Shown here in pieces: positions 11,142-20,615 of a stretch of DNA of 64,000 nucleotides. Each line of letters starts with the position of its first letter. Positions within the stretch are counted from its first letter, which is position 1. A program made the translations under genes and the position numbers. Source of the DNA: Microbotryum silenes-acaulis (lineage: Eukaryota; Basidiomycota; Microbotryomycetes; Microbotryales; Microbotryaceae). Under the pieces are notes generated by a model. The model had not been told where the DNA came from and searched no databases. It saw nothing but the letters and a program-made list of their open reading frames with translations. Location of the stretch: positions 868,001-932,000 of the forward strand of contig QPFY01000011.1 of the NCBI GenBank assembly GCA_003665825.1, written 5' to 3'.

Positions 11142-13275
11142 CTACGCCTGCTGCTTCTGCTGCTGCTGACCCTCCCGAGCTTGCCCTGTCGCTTTTCGGG
11201 CAGCGGCGGCGGCTCGTCTTTGCTCATCTTCCTCTTGCTGGATCCGATGGTGCTCCGCCTCTTGCTCCCTTATCCTATGCTCCGCCGCGAGCTGCCCTTC
11301 CTTCTCCCGCAACGTATTCTCGTACAACTTGATCGCGGCCGGCAGGTGCTTCTTCAAGTTGTCGAGCCGCTGTTCGCCACTAGGGTGCGTGCGCAGCAGC
11401 GCGATATGATCGACGATTTTGCCGTGTTCGCCGCGTTCCTGCACGTCTTGTTCGACCTCGTTCAAGATCTCCCACAGTGTGATCGAAGCGCGAGGATCAA
11501 AACCTGCGCGGGCCATCAGTTCCAACCCGAGCTCGTCGGCTTCGGTTTCGAGCTTGCGCGAGTACGCCCGCTGGCCGACCTTGCGATCAACGAAAGTGAA
11601 GAATGCCGAGAGGGCGTCGCCGACCATGGGGAAGGAAAGTGTCAAGGCCCAGGCCGTGCCGCGCAAGACGTCAAAAACGACCCCGCTACGTTCCCCGTGG
11701 ACATGAGAATCAGCTCCATGCCGCGCCTCGCGGTAGGTCAATGCTGCCGGCCCACTCACGAGAGGGCGAGAAAGCCAAGTTCTTCGACCGAATGCCGCTC
11801 GGTCAAATGAACACACTCGTGGGCAAGTACCTGTACAGCCGCCAACCCATCAATGATCCCTCCCAGCTGGTACGCCATTCAAGATCGTGGTACATACCGC
11901 CGCGAGCAAGTTCTCATCGTCCTCAACGAGGGACAGCAGCCCGCTGTATACGAAAAAGTCTTTGGACGACAAAACAAAGGTGTTGATTTTGGGCAAATCG
12001 ACTGTAGGGCAGGACAATATGTCTTCAATACCCTTTACCGTGCCAACGGAAGCCAGATAACTCACTGCAATACAAATCCCACGTCCCCTTCTTCATCTTC
12101 TTCTCCGGATTCGAGGTCTGGAAGAATTGGGCAAGGAGGGTTAGCGGACTGCGGTTGAAAGACCCGCTTCCGAGACTACGCGAGTACCTCGGGCACCCAA
12201 GGCATGTTGGGGACTTCTATCCTCGCACTGGGTACGATCTTGGACCTCTTTGACTCCTTGCTGCCGACTTTGGACCCCATCTCCTCTTGAAGGTATTGCG
12301 CAAACGACAAGGGGGCGTCGTCGTTGAGGGTTTGGACGAGGCGTTCGATCACTCTCCGCACAGGCTCGACGCGCGGGTCTTCAGGTGGCATGAGCACGCA
12401 TTGGTCGTTGGAGATGGTTTCCTCAAAGCTGGTAAGTCAAGAACACAGCTTAGCGCCGCTTCTTCGAAGGAGGTCGGGGTTGCCGAGGGCAAGATCTTCA
12501 CGCACCGAGTGTTGGACCAGGCCAATTCTTCTCTTTCGCTCATCAAGAGCAATCTCCACCTCGTCGTCTTGTCGCTTTGGTTCAACCCCAGCGCGAGAAC
12601 GAGACATGTCGCAACCAACGGGATCTGTAGCGGTGGGGACAAATGGTGCCGAGTGTGCGTGTGTGAGTTCAGAGGGGCCATTTCCTCGGGGACTGCTGAC
12701 ACCGCGACTGCATCAATTTCATAGGGAACTGACCCCGCCTAACCGCCATGCTCCTTTGGGGAATCGCTTAAACATGCCTCAGCGCCACGCCACGGGGAGA
12801 AAGATGAGCGACACTCTCACGACCGTCAAGAGGGCACTGTGGGGCAGTGGAGGCAGGCAAAGCGCAGATTATTTGAGTCAGCGGAGCTCCCCGGAACGAT
12901 GAGGACACGAGGAGTAAGGACTGACGCTTTGAAAGCAGGAACTGAGACAAAGAGTATGTCACGGTGCGGTCGAGTCGTATGGAACCCCCTAACTTGCTGG
13001 CTCGTCCGCAACCCCGAGAGAGGAGGGCGAGCTGAGTGTATGCGCTGGGCTAGACCGGACGGAAGCAGCGGCAAAGGCAGTGGGCGAGTCCACTTTCGAC
13101 TGTATATTGTTATCGAATGATGGTAGGTCCTCATTTGTGGTGTGGACGAGCCGAGGCTGGATGCGAAGCGGAAGGCGGTCCAAGTGGGGAACCCCGGACA
13201 TCCCGCTTGCAGGTGTGACGGCGACCAGTTGCTGAACCCGATCGTCCACAGCGAACGAGCGCCTGGTCGCAGCAT
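11142..13275 (-). CDS. OMA1: Mitochondrial inner-membrane metalloprotease OMA1-like, with in-frame TGA
   Basis: M48-family zinc protease of mitochondrial quality control. Eight exons (13275-12926, 12836-12734, 12624-12506, 12428-12188, 12117-12066, 12001-11898, 11830-11760, 11685-11142) keep phase for 527 codons. Visible features are a presequence ending VRGFHTTRP, the conserved FVSVPAFKA, a membrane segment (IPLVATCLVLALGLN), TRWRLLLMSEREEL, INTFVLSS...VYSGLLSLV, the catalytic HECVH (HExxH) with VLAHECVHLTERH, and ETEADELGLELMARAGFDPRAS carrying the third zinc ligand. At 12779-12781 an in-frame TGA sits between VAWR and GMFKRFPKGAWRLGG, inside an otherwise conserved exon. Initiation at the following ATG would lose the presequence. 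The N-terminal start is the first ATG of the long frame. Confidence 0.8.
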
Positions 13276-13598
13276 AGTGCACCACGACAGAGCTGAACCC
13301 AATGCGTCGAGTGACAACACTCCGCGAGGCACTGCCGCAGTGTATCGGTGGTGACGTGAACGAGATAAAGAGAGGGCGGTCAGGAAGCGCACACTCCAAG
13401 TGGTACCCGTTCCGGGTGATCGAACAGCGTGGCCGAGAATCGTGTCAATAAGAGCTAACGATCAAGTGAGTGCGTGAGAGCCAATTTTAATGCCAAGGCT
13501 TCCCATCGTTTACGCAAAAAGTGGGAAAATAAGACCCCAAGATAGAATGAGGACGTAAAGCAGAGAAGGGGTAAAAGAGTGGGCAGACGCGTGCTTTT

Positions 13599-14996
13599 CT
13601 AGGCGGCTGCTCGCATCGCTCGTCGCTGCTTTCCGGTCTGCGCGACGAAACCGGTCTTGATGGACTGCACCGATCGTTCCGAGTTACACGACTCGCACTT
13701 GATGAAGAAGAGTCGTTCGCGCTTGGTCAAGACCGTGTCGGGCGACTTGCATGTCTTGCACGTCACGTATTCGAGGATGTACCGACGCAGGACGTTCTCG
13801 ATTTGCTCTGTGCGCCGACCGAACGAAAAGGTATGAATGAGTACGGGTCACCATTCTTGCGAGCCTATCATCGCATCCAGAGAAAGCACTCACTCTGCTG
13901 GAAACGTCCCTTGATGACCAATCGCCCTGCACCGTCGACGGAACCGTTCGTACCCAATTCGGCAAACAGGAACTGGATCACGTGCTCGGGCTGACGGTGC
14001 ATGCGCTTGCAAATGTCGGCGACGTTGGCAAAGATGGATCGCTTGTTGCCTTCTCGGAACAGTTGCGGCGGCGGGATCGTGTACTTTTTTTTGCCCGCCG
14101 CTCCCGACAGCGAAGGGTGTGAGGCGTACAGCAGTTGGTAGAATCGACCGAGGAGCTGGCGGTGGGTAAAGGTGGGTCAGGCACAAGCTTCAGTCAGTGC
14201 ACGCGAACACCAAAGGTACCGCATTCGGAAAAGCGCTCACCTCGGTGTAGGTGTAGTCACGATCCTCCTTGAGCCATGCCTTCGCAACGGCCGCGGCTTC
14301 GGCCTTGGACTGGGGCGCATCGTCTCCCCCCTCTCCGGCGCCGAACGGGTCGTCGCCTTCCGGTACGGGTTCGTCATCGTCGTCGTCACCGTCAATCTCC
14401 TCGCCATCGCTGCCCAACGGCGTCGACGTCTTGCTCGAGTCCTTGAGGATCGATTTTTTGGGTGCGGGCGCGACTTCCTCTGCGGCCTCGGTCTCGGCCA
14501 GCTCCTTCTCGAACGCCTCGAGGTCAAAGTTGGCCTTCTTGGTGCCCTTCTTCTTCTTCTTCTTCAAATCCGCAAACTCGTCCAGCCCGTCGCCGCCCGA
14601 GACAGCCGACGACGACGTGGCGGCGGCTTCCTCGGCGGTTGGTTCCTCAATGATCTCGTTGCCGAGAGCGTCGACCTTGCGAGCGGTCGGGCCCGAGGCG
14701 GTGGGGGCATCACCCTCGTCGTCCGAGGCGATTCGCACCGACTTCTTCTTCTTCTTCTTCTTAAGGTCGGAGAAGTCGAGCTCGCCCGCATCGGCGACGT
14801 CTGCAGCGGGGGCCGGTGTTGGTTCGTTGTCGACGACGGGGGAGGGGACAGCGGCGGCAGCGGGCTCTTCGACGGGAGCTGCCGAAGCGGTGGGGGCATC
14901 GAGTTCGAGCTCGTCTAAGTTGGCCTTTTTGGAGGACTTCTTCTTCTTCTTCATGCCGGCAAAGAGATCGTCGGTCGTGTTGGACGGGTCTGCCAT
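13599..14996 (-). CDS. SUI3: Translation initiation factor eIF2 subunit beta
   Basis: Subunit of the GTP/Met-tRNAi-binding eIF2 complex. Exons 14996-14241, 14155-13894 and 13807-13599 give 408 residues. The N-terminal half is acidic/Ala-rich with three lysine blocks (near residues 16, 82 and 142), which in this family bind eIF5 and eIF2B-epsilon. The C-terminal half has the conserved core ([37 protein letters not shown]) and a C2-C2 zinc finger (CKTC...CESC) ending [12 protein letters not shown]. The second junction, AAG across the intron, restores the invariant FQQKQIE. Start [12 protein letters not shown] is the first ATG that leads directly into the first lysine block. Confidence 0.93.
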
Positions 14997-15684
14997 GATG
15001 GGCGACGTGCGGATTGAAAGCGGGTTGAGGATTGACCAGAGCTGAGCGGCCTGCGGAGGGTCAGAAAAGGAAACGAGATGCAACACATGAATCAGCAATT
15101 GATAACGAGCAGGGATCACGCATGAGTTGGTGTTGTCGAGTCGGGCTATCGAGGAGGTGGCATCGCACGCAAAACGTCACGCGAGCTGGGTGATCGTCGA
15201 CCCAAGTAACGGCAGTGCTTTGTGGGGAAGCATCGGGCTCGATCCTCGTTCCATCCAGGCAGGAATGTAGTCGTGCTGTAGTTGAACGCGATTCGGGACC
15301 GGCCGCTGCGTCATACGAGACGCGGTGATGATTACACCAAAGCACCACGAATCGTCGAGGGGGCGAAGTGTGCGACCCTCAGGCACAAAGAGCGCGTTGT
15401 CGTTCGATCGAGAGGTGGCTAAGCTTACCTCGCAGGTGTCGTGTAGTCGAAGCGTGGGTAGGTTCGCTGTCGGTGGGTGGGCAGAGAAAGAGGTAAGCCT
15501 GAGCGAGCAGCAGCCACACTGGCGCGGGGCCTTTTTCGTCGAAGTCATGCGGGAGCTCGCGCACGGACCTCTACGGCGCGCCGTGCCAGGTTCGCACTCG
15601 CTTCCAAGGCGTCCTTATCGCTTTGGCCATCATTCCTGCCGCTTCCCGGCCAGCACTTCTCATCTCGTAACGGAGCTGGTGGAC
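14997..15684. other. Divergent intergenic region between SUI3 and the carrier gene
   Basis: No protein recognised. It must contain the promoters and 5' leaders of two divergent genes. The frames found here are short and mutually overlapping. Confidence 0.35.
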
Positions 15685-17284
15685 ATGTCGCCCGAGCCAG
15701 CGATCGGCGACCAGGTCGTAGCCCCCAATGCAGGAGTAGGGACGATCGTCAAGGAGCTCGCCGCCGGCACTATCGCAGGATGGGCCCGTGAGTCTTGTCA
15801 GCCGTGCCCGCAACAGCAGCCAGTACAGCACCTTTCTATGCTTCTCTGGGATCAGTCGATAGAGCTGAAATGAGTACTTCGCGGGTGATCAGAGGTCATG
15901 ACGGGTCAACCTGTATGTTTACGTCCCCATCTCCCTCGCGTACTCGGCGCGAGCGATAGGCGGCTCACAGCCTTCTCGCTTCGCTTTCCTAGTTCGACAT
16001 TGTCAAGGTGCGATTGCAGTCCGGCACGCAGTACTCGGGTGCTTTGGAATGTGCCACTCGGATCCTCAAAGATGAGGGTGCCCTCGCGTTCTACAAAGGT
16101 TAGGGAGACATTGGCGGACTTCTGAGTCGAAACCGAGCTGAATTTGCACTCGGTCACTCCTGCCCGTCGATCATTGTCCACAGGCACGTCGATGCCTTTG
16201 GTTGGTATCGGCGCGTGTGTTTCACTTCAGTTCGCGTGTCTACAGGCCGGGAAACGATTCTTTGCGTACGTTCTCACTGCATACGCGCCGAGCCGCGAAC
16301 TGGCCCTTGCTGCCTGATCGGCGGCCGCGTCAACTTTGCACTCTGCTCTAACAAAACGCGCAATTCTCCACAAAAGCTCACAAAACGTCGGCAAAATCAA
16401 CCCGAGCCTGTCGCTCGGACAACTGTATTTGGCCGGCGCGTTTGCAGGGGTCGGCAACTCGATCGCTTCGACGCCGGTCGAACACATCCGTATCCGGCTG
16501 CAGACACAGACGACGGCGCTCTACTCGGGCCCCGTTGATGCAATCAGCAAGATCTACCGAACTGACGGGTGAGTACAAACCAGGATACTGCGCGTGAACG
16601 CCATTTGTACTGACGCAGGGCACTTGGGCAGTATTCGAGGGATCTACAAGGGCCAGGGTATTACTTTGCTGCGCGAGTTCCACGGATACGGTGCCTACTT
16701 CCTCGGCTACGAAGCTTTCGTCGAGTACCAACTGCGGTCCAAGAATTTGACCCGCAAGGAGCTGCCGATGGCGAGCGCCGCGCTGGGGGGTGTGGCCGCG
16801 GGTTACGTGATGTGGTTCACGTAGGCTTTCTTTTGAGATCTTCGGTGCCTTGAAGGCACACGATCCTCTGATGCGTGCGACACATCCTTTCCCTCCAGGA
16901 CTTACCCGATCGATGTCATCAAGTCGCGCATTCAGACCGATGGCTTTGCCTCTGAAGCCGGGACATCTGCCAAAAAATACAATGGGTCATGGGATTGCGC
17001 GAAGCAGCTTTACAGGGAAGCGGGGCTCAAGGCATTCACCAAGGGCTTGACACCGACATTGATTCGGTAGGTCCGCTCCCAATATTTCTGCTTTTCTTTT
17101 TCGAAGGGTCGAGCTGAACTCACCCGAATGTTCTGGCAGTTCCCCCGTCGTCAATGGTCAGCCCCTGTCCCTGGTCGGATCATCGCTAGCGAGAGCACAC
17201 ACATCTGACGCCGGCCAACCCTTGCACTTTTTTACAGGCGTCACTTTCTTAGTGTTCGAGCAAGTCATGCAGGTTATTGGATAG
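15685..17284 (+). CDS. YMC1: Mitochondrial carrier (SLC25), YMC1-like
   Basis: Inner-membrane solute carrier. Nine exons (15685-15787, 15893-15912, 15993-16098, 16184-16265, 16377-16568, 16632-16820, 16899-17066, 17140-17156, 17238-17284) stay in phase and give 307 residues, the normal carrier length. The three repeats each start with a carrier signature: QPFDIVKVRLQ, TPVEHIRIRLQTQ and YPIDVIKSRIQTD. The second signature with SIASTPVEH resembles yeast YMC1/YMC2 carriers, but substrate assignment is only inference. Exons 2 and 8 are very short (20 and 17 nt). The last exon ends in a short hydrophobic helix (TFLVFEQVMQVIG). Confidence 0.88.
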
Positions 17285-17832
17285 AAGAGGTGCTGGGCGG
17301 GGTGGCGAGGTGGGGCTTGCCGAGCCATGATATCGTCTGATCTATGAGGGGGGGGGGAAAGCGGAGAATGTTCGTCCGGGTCAGAGATACCAACAGGACT
17401 AGTTGTCGTTCGCTAGAGCAGGATAGCCAGATTTTTTTGATGTGATGTGCAACTCGCCTGTCTTGTATTGAATCTGCCCCGCGGCCTTTCTCGGCCATTT
17501 TCTCGCCTAAATGTGAAGCGCGGATCCGAGAGTGGTGTCAGTCCCGACTCCGCTCGGCAATGTGGAGCGACGAGTGGAGACTTTTCGCATCCCTCGCTTC
17601 CGTACACACAACTACGCATTCTTCCATCCACTACCAGGGGCACAGGGACACCCGATCAAACTGTGCCCCTGTTGACCAATTCCATACGTCGGACCGAGCT
17701 CATCACCCCCAAGAAGCGAGCTGCAACTGGCCGTCCGGAATCCCGTCTTCCACCCGTCCACGCTCGGCCGAGCCCCTCCGTTGCGGGTTGCGGTCGCGCA
17801 TCTCCTCGGGCCGTCGCGACTCGTCTCGAATC
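17285..17832. other. Intergenic region upstream of the MFS locus
   Basis: No gene recognised. It includes an eight-to-nine-base G run near 17347 and the presumed promoter of the broken transporter gene. Confidence 0.35.
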
Positions 17833-17953
17833 ATGGCCTTGAATCACGCCATGGGAGGTAAACAGGTGGCTTATGATGATACACCCAATCTGAGCCTCGA
17901 TTCGCCGTCAATGCGAGTGCCTGGGTCACCCTCGGCAAGCGATGGCGGCCACA

Positions 17954-18154
17954 CGCCGTGGCTCCGAGAACCGCCGCCGGCCTGACTCGGGTGCGCCGCG
18001 GCTTTGACCTATTCCCGCTGGTTGAGTAGCTCAGCGGTCAGAGCAACTCTGATTAATGGAGTGGACCTGACCGCTGAGATACTCAACCAGCGGGAATAGG
18101 TCAAAGCCGCGGCGCACCCGCGTCAGGCCGGCGGCGGTTCTCGGAGCCACGGCG
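17954..18154. repeat. Near-perfect inverted repeat (hairpin), 88-nt arms
   Basis: Left arm 17954-18041 and right arm 18067-18154 are reverse complements over 88 nt with two mismatches (17986 area and 18029 area). They are separated by a 25-nt spacer. The arms can form a very stable cruciform. The inner part of the left arm contains TAGCTCAGCGGTCAGAGCA, which looks like a tRNA D-arm/box A, but no full tRNA can be folded. The outer end of the left arm continues the reading frame of the presumed first MFS exon, so the right arm looks like an inverted copy made during rearrangement. Confidence 0.85.
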
Positions 18155-18190
18155 GGCGGACTGGTGCACGGCCACATTGACTTCTACTCC
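18153..18190 (+). repeat. 38-bp direct repeat, left copy
   Basis: Identical over 38 bp to 18721-18758 and in the same orientation. It lies exactly between the hairpin's right arm and the left edge of the inverted MFS segment. Confidence 0.85.
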
Positions 18191-18720
18191 CGTCGACTGC
18201 ACGCAACGCAAGAGGAGCAGCAGCCAGTGGTGGTAGGTAAATCTGAGACCGACATTGGAACAGAGATAGCTGCGCAAGACCGAACGGGGAGAGGTGTGGA
18301 GCGAGGTGAGCTAGCTACCCCTCGCCTTCGAGAGAAGCTGAGACGCTGAAAATTTGCTCCGTTTCTTCTCCAACGCGACTCACAGGGTTGTGGTTGCGAT
18401 GTACACAGGTCTCCTTCCCATGACGTCCCCTATTGCGGTCCACAGTGTAGGGCTGAGACCTTGAAAGATCATGAACATCGTCACGGTTAGATTGACCTTG
18501 CTGATGGACACCTGAAGCGACGCGGCGATCGTCGGCAGAGCGGGGAAGTAGCTGTTGGACGAGAGCGGAGAGAAGAGACCGGCAAAGGCGACGGTGATGC
18601 AGATCAACCGAACAATATTTTTGCTCCATATTGTATAGTCCTCGATTGGGGTTGGTGTGAGAGTTACGGATGTTGCAATTTGATCGACCCGAGGGGTACG
18701 GCCGCCGCCACTTCCGTCAC
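18191..18720 (-). other. Inverted segment carrying MFS TM1-TM4 exons
   Basis: Minus-strand coding sequence that belongs inside the surrounding plus-strand transporter gene. It holds one exon from about 18720 to 18384, ending at a GTGAGT donor, and a second from 18269 to about 18187, preceded by a GCGCAG acceptor. The intron between them keeps phase. The second exon reads YLCSNVGLRFTYHHW and then LLLLLRCVQSTG, and its last bases meet the 38-bp repeat at 18190. The inversion edges fall inside exons, not in introns. Confidence 0.8.
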
Positions 18721-18758
18721 CGGGCGGACTGGTGCACGGCCACATTGACTTCTACTCC
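18721..18758 (+). repeat. 38-bp direct repeat, right copy
   Basis: Second copy of the 38-bp repeat, at the right edge of the inverted segment and directly before the plus-strand continuation of the MFS coding sequence at 18759. Confidence 0.85.
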
Positions 18759-20184
18759 GGGGTCCGCGGCGGTGGTCGCCCTCGGCTCCGGCACGATCGG
18801 GGATCTGATTCCTCCAGCCCGACGGGGCGGGTGGATGTCGATCTACAACGTTTTCACCATGATCGGACCTGCGATTGGTCCCGTAATCGGCGGCCTGCTC
18901 GCCAAATCGTTCGACTGGCACGCCATTTTTTACTTTCTGGCCGTGTTCAGCGCCGTCGTCCTCGTCTTGCTCGTCGTCGTGCTTCCCGAGACGTTGCGCT
19001 CGCTCGTGGGCAACGGCTCGATACCGGCGCGTGGCATAAACAGGTCATGGATTTCAACGGTGCAGGAGCGAAAAATGCAAGTCAATATGAGTGACTCTTC
19101 CTCGACCCTCGATCACAATGCGGCGCGGACGCAGGCCAAGCGCAAATCCTGGCGCGACATTGACCTTCTCGCCTCAGTTAAGATCATCGCCAACGTCGAC
19201 GTCTTGTGCCTCCTCACCTTCAACTCGATAGTGTACGGTGTTTTTTACATGGTAATCACCAGTACTTCGACCATATTTGAGCTCAACTATGAGCTCTCGG
19301 AAACACAAATCGGGGTGAGCCAGGTCATCATCGGCTACGATCGCGGCCGAGCTCGGCGATTTCAGGTGCAAACGCTAACTCCCGGCTTCTTCCCGTCGTG
19401 CTCAGTTGTGCTATCAGTTGGGAAATGGTAATTCCCGGAACTGAGTGTTACGGAGAACAAAAGAAGGTTTGGCTGAACTGAGAGTCGAACTCTATCTGGC
19501 GAACGGATGTAAGTCACATTTCGACCTTGATCACGGATCTAAACGATTTGATCGAGTCATACTCTCACAGGCGGGATGGTGGCCGGAGCTATGATCAACG
19601 GTCCGGCTTTGAATCGCGCGTACGCCGCGACAAAGCGTGCCCACGACGATCGGCTGCGGGCCAGTGGCATCAAGGTGCCCGACGTCATCGATCGAAGCGA
19701 TCTTGGCGACTTCCCCATCGAACGTGCGCGTTTAAAATCGCTCCCCGGGTCGGTCACCATTTCCGTCGTCTGCTCGATCTCGTACGGCTGGTCCCTCCAG
19801 CGGATCTGGCCCCTCGCCGTATCCCTAGTCCTACAATTCTTCATCGGAACGGCCGCAATGATCCAATTCAACGCCATCACGACGCTCCTCGTCGACCTGT
19901 ACCCTTTGGCCTCGGCTTCGGCCACGGCAGCGAATAATCTGATTCGGTGCCTTGTTGGCGTCGCCGCCACGGCGATCGTTGACCCTTTGATTCAAGCGAT
20001 CGGTTCGGGCTGGGCCTTCACCGCGGCGGGATTGGTGATCGTTTCAGTGACCCCTCTTTTGTGGGTCGAATGGGAATACGGTCAGCGTTTCCGTTTGAGA
20101 CGACGCGCACGATTGAATGACAAGATTATGGCTCGCGAAGAGCAGAAGAGAAAGGAGCCGGAGGAAGGAAAAGCGGAACCGTGA

Positions 20185-20615
20185 GCGCTCGCTGCGCGCA
20201 ATACATGTAAAATACGTCTAGCCTGTCGCATACTCGCATCCTGGACCTGGTGGGACTGTATCCTCGGACACTTGGTGGGAGGGAACGAACGGTTGAATAC
20301 AAAATGATCAAAATGAAGTCAAGACAAAATGCGAGCGACTAGTGAGAGGGAGAGGGGGGCTACAACAATAAGTGAACGGCAGTGGGAAGACTGTTTGCAC
20401 CTAGGTCCGGGATTACTATAAATACAGCGAGACAAGGACGACGACTACTCTTTTAGAAATCGCCGTGGTAGTAACCAACTTCGGTCCGGCGAGTTGGAGA
20501 CTGGCCGAGCGAGGTCGAGTGCCAGCGGTCGGCGTTTCTTTTGAGAAGGGTCGGAGAGGGAGCGAGTCAGCTTTAGGTTGTGGCGCAAGCGTGGTCCACG
20601 CCCGATCGGGCACAC
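20185..20615. other. Convergent 3' region between the MFS locus and PHO8
   Basis: Relatively AT-rich stretch between two convergent stop codons. No gene or repeat recognised; presumably 3' UTRs. Confidence 0.35.

Larger units (their letters stand above)
17833..20184 (+). pseudogene. MFS drug:H+ antiporter gene split by an internal inversion
   Basis: Pieces of one DHA1-like major facilitator gene occur on both strands. On the plus strand are a likely first exon (17833 to about 17953, start MALNHAMGGKQ) and the body from 18759: SAAVVALGSGTIGDL, WMSIYNVFTMIGPAIGPVIGG (TM5 antiporter motif), the central loop, then exons to 19314, 19406-19427 and 19571-20184. Between them, on the minus strand, lies the missing part: TM1-TM4 from ...DYTIWSKNIVRL through SPLSSNSYFPALPTIA and GDVMGRRPVYI to LLLLLRCVQSTG. 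In proper order QSTG would join directly to SAAV in one exon. In the present order no continuous protein can be made. The C-terminal exons show no stops, so the break looks recent or reversible. Confidence 0.8.

Noticed and set aside
12779..12794. Tiny intron (GTGGCG...TGAG, 16 nt) that would remove the OMA1 stop codon
   Set aside because: Far shorter than any plausible intron here; the in-frame TGA is more likely real or a base error.
14269..15045. Long plus-strand frame rich in Ser and Phe
   Set aside because: It is the mirror of the lysine blocks and Ala/Glu-rich part of eIF2-beta on the minus strand.
18014..18066. Complete tRNA gene at the hairpin spacer
   Set aside because: D-arm-like sequence is present, but the acceptor stem, T-arm and box B are missing and position 33 is not T.
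17954..18154. Hairpin as transposon terminal inverted repeats
   Set aside because: The arms are only 25 nt apart with no room for a transposase, and no target-site duplication flanks them.
17833..20184. Two separate, complete transporter genes on opposite strands
   Set aside because: Each piece holds only complementary parts of one 12-helix protein, and the QSTG/SAAV junction matches within one exon.
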